Assembly: GCA_015501055.1 (NCBI GenBank)
Contig: JADNYV010000025.1
Span: 62,001-126,000, forward strand
From: Mucidula mucida
Taxonomy: Eukaryota; Basidiomycota; Agaricomycetes; Agaricales; Physalacriaceae
Direction of reading: 5' to 3'
DNA: 64,000 nt
In this document: positions 10,435 to 22,621 of the stretch, in pieces
How the letters are laid out: every line of letters begins with the position of its first letter
Numbering within the stretch: position 1 is the stretch's first letter
Translations under genes and position numbers: made by a program
The notes under the pieces: model-generated
What the model saw: the letters and a program-made list of their open reading frames with translations, nothing else
The model's database searches: none
Told to the model about the DNA's origin: nothing

Positions 10435-12614
10435 TTACATCACGAAGCGCATGTTGGTGTCCTAACAGGCTATGAGACCGGAATCATGTACGCTTTCAGG
10501 CACTTACAATGTGATGAGAGCTCGAGAGCTGGGGCTTTTGACTATACTTATCATACAAGATCTTTCTACGTGGCGATTAGAGACGGCAGCGTTGCTTTCT
10601 TGCCCGACATACCTGACGGACTTGAGCAGCTCTTGATACGTTTGATTAGGCTTCGCAGTCAACGCAGTGATGAAGGCCTTGAACATGGTTCACATACAAT
10701 AGCCTAAAATTGAGAAAGGCTCACATAGCTCATGGCTCCGACAGCAACACCACCAGCGAATGTATCCGCACTGGTTTGACCGTCCTTACTCCCGGACCAA
10801 GTAATCTTTGAGGCTGTCAACACTTGACTTAAATGCGTCCAACTTTCGGACTTACACATCAGCATTTGTTGCTTTCTGCATCCTTGTTCTCTCTTTTATT
10901 TGAAGACCTTTGAGTTTCCCGTCCGATCGATACTGGAAGCCTGGTCTGAGCTGTGAAAAAACTCGACTGGATCGCCACTTACGATGTAAGGCATATCTGC
11001 GAGAAGTAGGTCAGGATCGGCAACAGGTGCAAGTACAATAAATACCTAGAACAGTTCCTGAATGGCAACACTATAAGGGAATTAGATATCAGGTTTCTTC
11101 AGTCAGATAATGGTGTTTTACATCGAACAGAGCCTGAAGAAGTATGAGTGAGGTCGTAAGTAAAGGCTTTGAATGCTCACCGTCAACCGACATCCCCTCG
11201 GTAAAGACTTCACCAAGATTTTATGCATGACCTAAACATTATGTTAGACACTTGTATCGAAAAAACAGAGTTACGGACATCGTCAGTGAGATGTCCGCTC
11301 CTCTCAAAGTCCATCGGGTATATTACTATCGGTTTTAGGTGAGCCTCCAATTCAGATTCTAAAAAACCATTTACCTTCATCGTATCCGTCAATTTCGTCG
11401 CCATCCAAATCGCGAGTTTGTCCCCCATGGCCCGAATCTGGAGGCGATCAGAAAGGATCGTTTCGCAAGAGGAAAAGTCGCACAATGGAAGAACAAAGAG
11501 TCATTCGTTTTTGCGTCCTTCACGAGCCACCTCATGGCGTCGATGATGTTCGCGCGCGTTGGCCGCTGACGAGGATTCTTGCTATCATCCGTTAGCATGA
11601 CGATGTCTTCATGCTTGTACCCCCAACGCTCTGAAACTGCGATCAATACGGGCCATGGACGCTATTATAGACTAACTGATCAAAAAGTCATGGACATGGC
11701 GGGCATCATTGATACATCCCCGAAGTGCCTGTGGGTGACCAATGTAGTTGATACCGATCTAGAAAGGAAGTATAGTAAGTTGGCAGTCTGGAATATACGA
11801 AGAGACAAACGTACACACAAGGCTTTCTTACGACCGGTACATGTAGAATATACTTGTTGTGGCTGATGCTGTTGTTGAGGTGGACGCTGTAACTGTTGAG
11901 GTGGCGGCAGTTGTTGAGTGGGCGGACGTTGTTGGGGCGGACGCTGTTGTGAAGGTGGACGTTGTTGGTGAAGATCATAGGCCGAATAAGAGCTTGACGG
12001 AATGTCGTAAGCGGAAACAGGCCGAGTGAGACGGTGATGGGGTGGCGGAGGCGCTGGCGACGGAGGGAAAAGTAGCGGTGGACTACTGCCCGGGTTTGAA
12101 TGATGGCGGTGGTGTTGATGATGGTGAGAGTGAGAGTGGTGGGATTGGTAACCTTGGGCGCTTGCTGACCGTGAAGTTTCTGGTCCCCTAAAGTCACGTA
12201 TGGTAAGTGCGCGCCTCCCACTGAAACAGGGCGCAGCCTACCCCGGCACAGCTCTAATGAATGGAGGTCAAGGAATGAATGATGGGTGTGGAAAGACACG
12301 GACAAGAAAGAAGGGCTCGACTGGAAATCATTATAAGAACTTGCGTGCGACAGACTAGAAGAGTACGTTGAGGCATCCGTGTAAGCTACGCTCGGAGGAG
12401 ATCTAAAATAGTAATACTGTTGAACGTCGTCGAGATACTGCATGTGAAATAGTCTCACGCTCCAGGAAAACTAGAGTATAATTTCAGAGTTAGCATCCAG
12501 GAAAGCAGGGATTACTGACGAAGGAGACGGCATTCCAAAGGGTGGCGTAGAGTGTTGACCGTCATAGCCATTACGCTGTTCGTTATTGTTGCCAGCAGCA
12601 AAATCCCACATCAT
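10435..12614 (-). CDS. Type I metacaspase with Q/P/H-rich prodomain
   Basis: Calcium-dependent Arg/Lys-specific cysteine protease of the caspase fold, linked in fungi to cell death and protein quality control. It starts [13 protein letters not shown] at 12614. After an intron with a textbook gctaac branch site comes a low-complexity prodomain with His/Ser runs and Gln-Pro repeats ([19 protein letters not shown]). The p20 part follows over many tiny exons: [69 protein letters not shown] with the catalytic His, and [15 protein letters not shown] with the catalytic Cys. The residue before the catalytic Cys is Cys rather than the usual Ser. The p10 part has [15 protein letters not shown] and [18 protein letters not shown], and it ends DTNMRFVM. 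Exon edges between about 12190 and 12300 are uncertain (weak intron or missing base). Confidence 0.9.
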
Positions 12615-13063
12615 TTTGGCGGACACCAGAGCTTTCAAGTCGAAAAAGGAGCGAGGTTATGTGATGGTGATGGTGAGAGGATGAGTTATGCCAAGACCCG
12701 CGGCTGTGCATGCAAACATCAAATTGTCTCAAGCACCCAAATCGGGTCCATTTCTGACGGAACAGCAATGCTGACATTTCACAACTCGGAGCCAAATATC
12801 CTACTCGAGGCGCTCGGCGGTTTGGTCGAGTGACGCGCAACTCGGAGATAGACGCGTTTCGATCGTGATCAGACCTGATTTACTCTACTAGTACTTGCTA
12901 GCCCGTGGCTCTTGCCGTATGCGCGTTTCACAACATCTGTCTGTAGTCCTTCGGAAAATTCGTTCATTGTCCGTCCATATTAGTACACAGTTCAGTAATA
13001 CACACAATTTCTACACGTCGAGAGCGGAAGCAAATCCATTCAAGTTCTTTCAAAGCGAATCAT
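12615..13063. other. Intergenic, metacaspase upstream region
   Basis: 449 bp between two minus-strand genes. No coding signal is seen; the metacaspase promoter is presumably here. Confidence 0.4.
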
Positions 13064-15546
13064 TCAATTCTTTCCCAAAACCAAGCAGGTTCTCGTTGGG
13101 ATATACACCTAAACGCAAGTCAATACTAAAACGGACAAGAAAAGGTAGATTATACCTGTAGCCAGTTTTTCCGTCCATTCCATTCCATGGGCGTCGTGAA
13201 ATATTGCCCGTCAAGTTTGATGTTATCGAAACCCCCAAACCTAGGCTCGTCGCTTGAGAGCACAACTTTGTATTCACCAGGTTCTTCAACGCCGACTCTA
13301 TAATCGGTGAAACTCTGAGAAGGGTGGAAATTGAAGATGAACAGCAGTCCAGCGCGCTCATATACAATAACCTTGTCCACCTCGTGCTTCAAAGAAACGT
13401 AAGCCTATTGAGGATTATCAGTTGGCAACGGACTTAACTCTGAGTATAAGCGCTTACCGGTGGTGACGCGAGCCAAGTATACTTCTCATCCAAGTTGTTC
13501 ATCTCGCTATCAAAATCGTTGAGATATCTGTAGCGAAGAATTTGGTCATCCACCACATTCCATTGCCGGCGAGCGTAATGGAAGGAGTTGTTATTGCCTT
13601 CACGAGGGAAATCGAGCCACTATACAAGAGTTAGTTCGTGACATACGCGCAAATAAGCAAAGCCTACCTCTGGATGACCAAACTCATTTCCTTCGAAGTT
13701 CAGATAACCTTCACCGCCGAGGGAATGAGTAAGCAGGCTAGGAAGTGCATGAGAACCAGGTCGAATATCAGAAGGTAGCTTACTAACCGTATCATTTTAT
13801 GCAGAGCTAGTCCACGAGCGATGATTGGAGTCATAGGCGTAAGATCAGACATATGAGTGTCTATAGGCAATCAATGTCTGTACCTGTCGTAAGAGGAATA
13901 AACGTACACATCTCTTTATCCATTAACCAGAAAGCGAGAGTCTTGTCGCCAACGAGAGCTTGATCGTGGCTTTCGCAGTAAGCGACGCTCTTCTCTCCGT
14001 AACGTCGGTTCGTCAACGTATGCACTATGTTCCCCATCTCCCACTCATCGTCCGATTTGTGCTTCAGTAGCTTGATCCACATATCTGGAATAGCCATTGA
14101 CAGCCGATAGTCAAACCCAACACCGCCCTTGCTAACAGGGGCACAGAGAAGAGGCATCCCGGACACATCTTCAGCGATCGTGATTACTTGAGGATAGATA
14201 GAATGCATCGCATCATTCGCCTATCACGAGTGCTACATAAAAATGGCGAGGGAAAGTGAGGTGGAAAACGTACGAGCATGAGATAGACAATGGCTTCATT
14301 GTCCGCGCCAGGACCGAAATATTCATGATATCCTCCAGAGAAACCGGCGCCGATACCATGATGCACGTACATCATGCTCGTCACACCGTCAAATCGGAAT
14401 CCATCGAAACGATATTCTTCCAGGTAGAATCTCAAGTTACTCAACAGGAAGCGCAAAACTTCGTGTGATCCATAGTTAAAGAGGCGACTGTCCCATAGCT
14501 CGTGTCTTCCTTTGCTACCTTCATGGAAGTAGAGGTGGTCAGTACCGTCAAATTCGTTGATTCCGTCCAGAACGTTCTTGCAAGCGTGGGAGTGTACGAT
14601 ATCGAGGAGAACAGTTATCCCCATGCCATGGGCCGTGTCGATGAGTTCCTTCAGATCCTCTGGGGAACCATTTCGCGAACTTGCAGCGAAGAAACTGGTA
14701 ACTTGGTAACCAAAAGCTGATGGCGCATTCAGTCGGCGAGAACATGGTTATGCGTTGTACTTACAGGCATAGTATGCGTGCTCCATGACAGCCATCAGCT
14801 GAATGATGTTGTAGCCAAGTCTCTTGATGCGGGGCAAGATATTGGTAGTAAACTCCTTGTAAGTTCCGACCCGCGGCTCAGAGGTCGATATACCAACATG
14901 GGCCTCGTATATTCTGGCATCCTTGGGCGTAGGAGGGCGGGGATTTTTGAAGGTGTATTTCTGATCTAGAGGAGGATTCCAAAATCGCGCGTCATAAACT
15001 GGTGACACATTGAGATCCTGAGTGACGCGTTTTATCCACGCCGGAAGCCGCTCAATGCGCTCTCCGGAAGGCAGAATCATGGAAATCTACGAAGGTCAAG
15101 CATATATGTGTATTCGACACGTGAAACTTACCTTGATTTTGGAATCGTGCGGGATAGCGCAGACACTAGGCGATTTGGGAGGAACCGTGATCTCCCAGAC
15201 TCCAAATTCGTTCTTTTTCATGGAGTGAGACTCACGATTCCAACCATCTGCACGCATATAAGCTGTTGGTTCGACGAAGAGAACGGTACTCACTAAAATC
15301 GCCAATCAAGTACGCCTCCTTGGCATTGGGAGCCCACTCTCGATACACAACCTCTCCATTGCTCCCAACATTGAGCCCAAACTTGAGATACCCTTTCGTA
15401 AAGCTATCGTAGCCGCCTTCGTGCTGCTCGATGGCGTCCTTGAGTTTCCTGAACAGATCGTGTCGGTGCACGATTGCAGGGACATTGGGCTCGAGGTAGC
15501 CGTCAATTCCGAGAACGACTTTTGGGTCCAAAGGCGATGCAGGCAT
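13064..15546 (-). CDS. 1,4-alpha-glucan (glycogen) branching enzyme
   Basis: Transfers alpha-1,4 glucan chains to alpha-1,6 branches in glycogen synthesis (GH13, GBE1/Glc3 type). Ten exons: 15546-15294, 15247-15132, 15086-14765, 14716-14274, 14220-13908, 13860-13788, 13737-13668, 13619-13458, 13404-13156 and 13108-13064. All phases agree, giving about 681 residues, the normal fungal length. It begins [11 protein letters not shown], with the CBM48 region ([20 protein letters not shown]), then the GH13 regions: DIVHSHA (I), [10 protein letters not shown] with the nucleophile Asp (II), [11 protein letters not shown] with the acid Glu (III) and YCESHDQAL (IV). The C-terminal beta domain has [18 protein letters not shown] further in-frame ATG at 15615 exists, but 15546 fits the family start better. 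No frameshift is needed. Confidence 0.97.
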
Positions 15547-17135
15547 AATCAGCGGACCTAAAAGAGATGATGGTGGTAAGAGGGAGAAATCTGCAAGCTG
15601 CAACTTCTTTCCCAATCGTTCGTGGGTTATGACGTCGATATGCCCTACACAGCCACAGCGCGAGTTTTGCCAACTTGTCTACAATTCCTGCCAGGTTGTT
15701 AGTACATAAAGGCTAGTAAAGGACGCTGACATTCTTACTCGATTCTCTAGAGGCCGGCGGTATGTAGATGTCTTATTTACATACTTACTGAGGAAGAGAG
15801 GTCTTCACACGTAAATTAAAAGTGATGCGATCAATTTCTCAGTTCTCTTCCGCTCCTCTATCCCGTCGAGAGTGTTATGCGCGCTTGGGTGCCGGCCAAT
15901 ATCTCTCTACTCTGTAATTCAGCTGTTCCGCCCTACCGGGGCATGCATTACTAGGGAAACACTCACCAGTACGCGCATGGAGGCTGTCGTGACTGCGACG
16001 CGTCGTGAACGAGACTGCTCCTTCTTTGGAGGGCGTCTGCATTCTACATGCTTACTTCTGTAATCTCGGGAAAACCATATTGCTGAATTGCGCGCTCTTT
16101 GCCGTAGCATCCGCTCATTGGTTATCCACTGCTGCCAACGCGAATCCGCTACGACGACGTGTGAGCCACAGTAATCGGCTGCTTTCGCTAAGCTACACCT
16201 TTTGCATCCACCCTGTACGCCTTCGTGCATTAATTCCTGCATTACCGTATGTCTGTGTCATTAGCAATTAGTGCGTCCCATGTATGTATGGGTGGGAAAC
16301 GTGCTCTGATACACGCTAGCTTCTGCTGTGGTAAGTGTAGCCGGCCCATGTAAGTGTTTAGCGACGAGATGTGGTCCCAGACAGTGGCTAACTGTGTGCC
16401 CAGGCTTCCAGGGAGATTGCATCCTCACCCAAATCGTCACAGCTAGATGTTGCGCGTCTTCTGATGTGGGTTTTGTGGTTGAACGGATGGAGCCTAAGTT
16501 ATGAGCTGTTATACAAAAAAATATGTTACTTGTTCTGTGGCCAAACACACAGCGAAGCTCGACTCAAAATTTGCGGCACAGGAACTGTGAACACTGCAAC
16601 GACATCAGGCACATCGGATTGCCGGCAAATGGGCGCGGAGTACTATGTCAATCAGATGCCTGAGCAGCAGACTATAACAGGTGAGCCACCACTTCCTATA
16701 TCGTATTTGGTTGCACGATCTTCCGATTGTGCGAAGCTGGAAAATGGCGACCCATGATAGGTGGACTGATTTTAGGAGCTTGGTCCGACGGCTGAATGTT
16801 CTTGGTCTTTTCGGCTTTACGAAGTTTACCCATCCCTTCATCCATGTCCTTTGCAACCTCTTATCGACACCGACCTTTGCCTCGCGGAAATAACGTTCTT
16901 CTGCAGTGGCATGCAAAATCCACACTTTCTCCCTTTTTGTGACGATCTTTAGGACGACTTTGAAATCACCTTGAAAGTGCACTCATTTCGGAGTTGCTAC
17001 CCCATCTATTTCGCTAATTCGGAATACCGAGTCAGGCCTTGCAAGCTCCCCAAGAAACGACGCTGTGGGAACTTATGCCCCCATCAACACACGCATACGC
17101 GTTCGTCCTGTAGAACGCGCCTTGCTTCTGTCACC
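15547..17135. other. 1.6-kb stretch with no supported gene
   Basis: Lies between the branching-enzyme start (minus) and the carrier start (plus), so it carries two divergent promoters. A 125-codon minus-strand ORF at 16605-16982 has a basic composition but no domain and no supporting splice pattern. No repeat or transposon termini are evident by eye. Confidence 0.4.
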
Positions 17136-19257
17136 ATGGGGTCCTCTGTTGGGTTCCTCATATACTCCGGCGTCATGCCTCTGCTGAAAATGTGCGTATG
17201 TCTCACTTCTCAAAGCAACCTTTCACCAACATACGATAGGTTTATCACTATCTTTTTAGGGTTTTGGCTGGCCCGCACAGGTTTATTCCCACCTAGCGCT
17301 TCTCGAGGCGCTCTCAGGTGCGCTTTCAAATTTTAGTCTGATATTTCGAAAAGTCTGATCTCATTGGAGGTCACGATGAACATTGCCTTACCAGGGCTTA
17401 TCTTCTCCAGCGTAGTCCCCGCCTTCACATCGGATAACGTTTCGGCAATGGGACCTCTGTTCCTGCAAGCCTTCGTATGTGTCATCTTCCTCGATATGCA
17501 ATATTACCAACGGACTGGTAGTTCTACATGGGCTGTGGGTGTATCTTTGGAATCATCATTCGTGAAGTCTGTTATGTACCTCGAAATTTCTGGCAAGGCA
17601 TTATCGTTGCTACTACTATCAGCAATTGGGGGAATCTGCGTGCGCAATCTTCTGTTCATCGTGTCTTAATCTTGGCTTAGCTTTCTCATTCAGCAACGGC
17701 CATCGTTCTCACTGTTACAGAGTCCAAGCCGTTCAACGCGGACACTGATCCTGCTCGTGGGTTCTGCTTTCTCTTGCGCATGATTATACTAACACTACCG
17801 CTAGTTGGTGTATCATTCGTGGCCATATTCATCGTGTCATACAACCTAGTCATGTGGGTCGTCGGCGCTGCAAATTCCTTAGCCTGGGATTTCGCGCCGG
17901 ACGTACCGCAAGGCGGCGATGCTCTGGTACGCGTGGGGTGGCGTGAAAAGCCCGTAGCCGCTCTTTTCCTCAGGCTTCGTGATAAGTACATGCCCCTTCC
18001 GAAGATCAAAGATTGCGAGAAGAATTCAATTAAGGAACCTATACGCGACATGGCTCTTACGAAAACAGACGCTGCGTTGCATCGTACGATTTCTTGGAAA
18101 GATCAAAAGCAAGACCAGATAGACGTGGAGCCTGTGATTGCAACAAGAACAGAGACTCTGTACAAGGGGAAAGCAAACAAGAGGAATCAATATACGGGAA
18201 GGATATAGAGATGGATCCTGAGATTCAGTTGGCTCGACGTGCCTCGCGTCTTTCCGCAACTTCGTACCGCTCAAGGCGGCCGTCTGCTAGTGTGGACGTT
18301 CGGCCGCCTACTTCATCGCTCTTGTCTGCCAACAAATCGTCTGGGGCACCATCCTCTTCACAGCTACCTCCTGTAATACTCGACGAAACGGAAGAGCAGT
18401 CTTCGGCCCTGGAGTCACTCCTTGGACCTATTGTCATGAAGATACTGCGTGTCATTGGGACGCTTTTTACACCCATCACAGTGACCATGTACATCTCCTT
18501 GACTTGTGCACTGATCCCTCAATTGAAGGCACTCTTCGTGAAGAGCGATACTGGCCCGCAATATCACGGACCAGACGGGAATCCTCCACTGACCTTCGTC
18601 ATCCAAACCGGTCAGCTTCCACTAGACTGCTGGTATCCGAGGCTAATACGACTGTTCATGAACAGCTGAACTAGTTGGCAATATCAACGTACCATTGGCA
18701 CTGATTCTTCTGGGAGCATCATTTGCGCGCATGCAGATACCGAAGCCTATAAGTAAACTACCCATCCCGGCAATTTTGGCAGTGACCTTCGCTAAGTTGG
18801 CGATCCTTCCTGTCATCGGATTTGCCTTCTCGCAGGGTTTGGTTACACATGGCCTTGTACCGAAGGACGCGTTGGTGGAAAGGTTTGTGGGCATGCTACT
18901 CAGCGGCACGCCAACTGCTGTCAAGTAAGACTCAGAACACCACATTATTGGCTCTAACTCTTACCACACAGTCAACTCATCGTATCTCAGTTATATTCCA
19001 AGGAACCTAGCGATGTCGATACGCTCTGTGTAAGCATTCGTCCTACGGTGATTGACCCATGAAAGTGACAGTTTCTATTATAGGCGTTCCTTCTTGTACA
19101 GTGTGAGTACACTTGATATCGGGTTGGCCTCTACTTACTTACTTCCTAGATGCCTTCATGTTCGTTTCGACGGCGTGAGTTTGCTTCCCTTTATCGATGT
19201 TCCGTTAGCTCATTTGTTTACAGGGTGATCATCGCGATAGCCCTTTCTTTCCTATGA
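17136..19257 (+). CDS. Auxin efflux carrier (AEC/PIN-like) family transporter, probably frameshifted
   Basis: Ten-TM-type AEC family carrier, in fungi usually assigned to the ER or plasma membrane; substrate unknown. First membrane bundle: MGSSVGFLIYSGVMPLLKM, FITIFLGFWLARTGLFPP, TMNIALPGLIFSSVVPAF, EVCYVPRNFWQGIIVATT and NWGNLPTAIVLTVTE. A long cytosolic loop follows (Ser-rich, LARRASRLSATS). The second bundle has LGPIVMKILRVIGTLFTPIT, NINVPLALILLGASFARMQ, GMLLSGTPTAVNQLIVSQ, YAFMFVSTA and a final IIAIALSFL. The introns I could phase include 17192-17239 and about 17318-17369. Near 17310-17317 one base seems missing: the tandem copy reads GASQ where this one would need GA-Q. A second frame change is needed in the loop, around 18090-18230. 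The function of this copy is therefore uncertain if the sequence is right. Confidence 0.85.
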
Positions 19258-19711
19258 TTCCCTATGTATTTTGGCAGTATAGAACTGCTATAGATTCTAG
19301 AGGTGTGTATACTATGGCCCTTATGAGAATGCCGGTGAAGCATTCCACGAGGAGCTCTGACAGGCATGTGTTTTCAGTGTAATGAAACCGATAGATTGGA
19401 CGCTCTGAATGCTTCTCGAGTACAAAGAAGTACAACCCGGGTCTACAAGTTGTCTACAAGAACATATGGCGTGCTTAGAAGCTTGGCCTCACAAACACGC
19501 GTGGCCGAGATTCACAACGCGTACGGTGGCATGCATCACACGCTGTAAAGCACTCTCAGCTGCAACGGCCTTTAAACTCACTTTTCACGAGTCCTGACTT
19601 GCAGTCCCCTCTATTACTTGAATTCGGAACGTCACAAAGGAACGTATATTCAGTTGAATCCTATAAAGCCACCTTGGGCTTCCTTTCAACACAACTTACC
19701 CTTACCTTACG
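19258..19711. other. Spacer between the two carrier copies
   Basis: 454 bp with no coding signal, lying between the end of the first carrier and the start of its decayed copy. Confidence 0.4.
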
Positions 19712-20945
19712 ATGGGGGTTTCTGCTGGGTTCCCCTGCTCAAAATGTGTGTCTAGTTTGTTCCTCAGAGCAGCGTCTTTTCTTAGTAGATGGTAGGTTTA
19801 TCACGATCTTCCTAGGATTATGGCTGGCTCGAGAAAACTGATTTCCAGCCGGTGCTTTCGAGGAGCTTCTCAAGTAAGTTACAAGATTATCCGATTTCAT
19901 TGATGTGAAGTCTGATTCCTGCTGGACTTGAGATCACGATGAACATCGCCTTACCGGGACTCATCTTCTCAAGTGTAGTTCCTGCCTTCACGTCGCATAA
20001 CGTTACGGCAATGGGACCTCTGTTCCTACAGGCCTTCGTATGTGGCAGCGTTCTTCCGCTTGGGGCAGCTTCGGAGTCGTCATCCGCGAAGTCTGTTATG
20101 TTCCTCGAAATTTCTGGCAAGGTATCATTGTTGCCACTGCACTCAGCAACAAGTCTGCGTGCGTAACTTCATCAGTGTACAGATGTTTCTCTCACTCAGT
20201 CTGACTGAATTATTCAATAGCAACGGCCATTATTCTCACTGTTACAGAGTCTGAGCCATTCAATGCCGACTCCAATTCTGCTCTAAGTGCTGCTTGAGTA
20301 GCCCACCAATGAATTTATTGACGCCTCCTCAGTCGGTGTATCATTTGTGGCCATCTTCATCGTTTCGTACAACATGATCATGTGGATTGTCGGCGCTGCA
20401 AATTCCTTGGCTTGGGATTTCGCTCCTGAAGTCCCACAAGGCGAGGCCGCGTTTGTGCGAGTGGGATGGCGCGCAAAGCCCATCGCCGCACTCTTTCTCA
20501 GACTTCGCGACAAGTACATGCCCCTTCCGAAGAGTAGAGATTGCGAGAAGGATCTAAGCATGAAGCCCGGAGACGACCGAACTCGGGCGGCTTCTTCGCA
20601 GGACGATAACCGCGACCATACAGACGTAGAATCTATGTTGATAAGCACCTCGTATGCATTGAACAGCGAGCCGTCTGCTGGCATCGGTATTCCCGCACAG
20701 GCTACCTCGTCTCTCTTACTCCCCGGTACATCGTCTGGAGTAACATCCTCTTCGCATGCACCTCTTACAGCAATAGCGGAAGAGAAAGACGAGCAGGTGG
20801 ACTCAACATGACGGATTATGTAAACTAACAGCACTCTATTCATGCGTTCCTCCTCATACAATGTGAGCGAACGTCGCCTTCCTCAGCGAGATGACACTGA
20901 CTACTTCTTAGATGCCTTCGTGTCATTTCTACAGCTTGAGCCTTT
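19712..20945 (+). pseudogene. Decayed tandem copy of the auxin efflux carrier
   Basis: Clear relative of the preceding gene, with shared blocks such as NIALPGLIFSSVVPAFTS, AMGPLFLQAF, FIVSYN, WIVGAANSLAWDFAPEV and LFLRLRDKYMPLPK. Lesions: about 20 bases are absent from exon 1 (after MGVSAGF); a TGA at 19839-19841 and a shifted frame follow the LGLWLARE segment; the exon after LQAF is shortened and out of frame; and almost the whole second membrane bundle is gone. After a stop at about 20809 only the degraded equivalents of the last exons remain (AFLLIQ-like, then a gtgagc intron and YAF-like bases) at 20845-20945. It could not encode a working carrier. Confidence 0.85.
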
Positions 20946-21071
20946 TCTCTTTCTGGTTGACATCGCTACTCTCGTTACTCATCCATACGTGGCGTGCTTA
21001 GCGCGGTATTCTTGCTTTGCTATGATACAGTCTACATGTAACTGCTATATACCCCACAACACACCGTATGA

Positions 21072-22556
21072 CTACAATGTCCGACACCATGCTATAACCT
21101 GATTGCCTACACGCTCAACCAGTGCATCGTACTCCAAATTCTGACCCCTGATGAACAGTCCAGTGTGGGCCTCAACTTCGTCTTTAACACCATGAATGAG
21201 GACCTTCTCCCATTTGTCCCCACCTCCGAGAACCTTTCCTAGGCCTGTTGGTAGCACGATGAAATGTCGAGCAACGCTCCCCTTTTAGCCTCCTTCTCTC
21301 GAGATTTCTGCAGCTTCTTCAGTCGACCCTCTTCATCCTGCGTCGATATAGAAGAGTTTGAAGATCGGGCAGAATTGGATAGTTGTTGCGCCATTCCTGT
21401 TTCGACTAGTGCGGCGTCATTGTCGGCATCCTGCGCAGATTTACCATCGTTGCCACCTGTGGGTACCGTCTGGCTCCAGTAGTTGACCCAGTGTCCATTC
21501 CATGTCACAAGGGTCGAGTACCGCTCTTTGAGACCAGGCGGGTCAAACATGCATATGCCAAATTGGAAGTGCTCTACGATCCATCGTTTGGCGGCCGTGA
21601 ACGGTTCGTCTGAGTGCTTACGCATCCAACGAACAAGAGGATCGTCAGAATGAGACGATATGAAGTTCATGGTGCGATCAACGAAAGCGTTGGAGCGTCC
21701 GAAGAGTGAGGAAGATGGCGAAGACTCTGAAGATATACTGAGATGGCTTGACGAGTGGTCGGCTGGAGCAGGTTCTAGATGGTTTGGAGATAGATGACCA
21801 GAATATGAAGACTGCGTAGAAGTGACCGAAGAGCGCGCTATAGAAGATAAGCTGAATGATTCATCGAGAATGCACATTGTGAGAACCTACCGGGTATATT
21901 CTTCTTGTATTCTTCCCAATTGTCGGTTACTTGGTTGTCGACGATCTTCACAGAATTGTCATTCATTTCAGTTTCAGTTTTCTTGCCGTCATCGTCAGCG
22001 AATAGCGATGCTATGCCAGTAATAACGACATGAGGGTGCATGCCAAGGTACGGGGTATCGAATGCCATCATCCCAATTATGCGGCGAGGTCGGTGATGAC
22101 CTGGAGGATTATTCGATATGTGAGTGGCGGCTTCTGCAGCGAGGAGGCCACCCATAGAATGGCCAAGGAGAATAACAGGGCCCGATGGTTGGGTATTCAG
22201 CCTAAACGTCAATCAGTCAGCGTACTCCCGGCTGCAGCGCTAAATGCCAACCATTCGAGAAAGTTATGAGTACATACGGAAATCGGCTTGACGCTCTTAT
22301 AGGTGGGGTAGAGACTGCTTTGGATTCGAATATTTAGGTCCTTGGGTATTATAGCAGACAAGCAATTCTGCAAATCAGTCGGAAAGGACTGTCACTGCTG
22401 AATAAATGCTGTACAAGTCCACTAAACGGAATGAATACCTGGAAAGTGGTCTCGTCGCCTGAGTCGACCCCATTCAGCCAATACCAACGACCAGAACCCG
22501 AATTAAGTACCTCGAAAGCCGTGGATGTAGATGAGATGCACTAGTTTCTGGCTCAT
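21072..22556 (-). CDS. Alpha/beta-hydrolase (DUF676/PGAP1-like serine lipase), one apparent frameshift
   Basis: Predicted serine esterase or lipase; substrate unknown. Exons are 22556-22511 (MSQKLVHLIYIHGFR), 22458-22439, 22388-22252, 22201-21891 and 21837-21072. The oxyanion strand IYIHGFRGDETTF, the region SSLYPTYKSVKPIS, and the nucleophile elbow VILLGHSMGGLLAAEAA with its central Ser are all clear, followed by GMMAFDTPYLGMHP. The second half has HWVNYWSQTVP, a charged KKLQKSREKEAKRG segment, and a C terminus of RHFIVLPTGLGKVLGGGDKW ... AWCRTL. That last segment is one frame off: a base appears missing near 21262-21285. There is no signal peptide or clear TM segment. It shares a 65-bp head-to-head upstream region with the COP9 subunit gene. 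Confidence 0.83.
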
Positions 22557-22621
22557 AATGGCGGTCAGATGTCAAGAATGGATCCACACCGCCTTGGATT
22601 CGTACCATCACCATCACCGCC
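22557..22621. promoter_or_regulatory. 65-bp bidirectional promoter, hydrolase / CSN1
   Basis: Only 65 bp lie between the two start codons, in opposite directions. The transcription start sites must therefore be very close or overlap. No TATA element is obvious; the region has a CCATCACCATCACCGCCATG-like pyrimidine-rich end before the CSN1 ATG. Regulatory role is inferred from position. Confidence 0.55.

Noticed and set aside
11860..12060. Tandem repeat (CAACAACGTCC-like) as a satellite or minisatellite
   Set aside because: It is the coding sequence of the Gln-Pro-rich metacaspase prodomain, explained by protein composition.
16605..16982. 125-codon minus-strand ORF in the branching-enzyme/carrier spacer
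   Set aside because: No domain, signal peptide, or splice context, and strongly basic composition; treated as chance.
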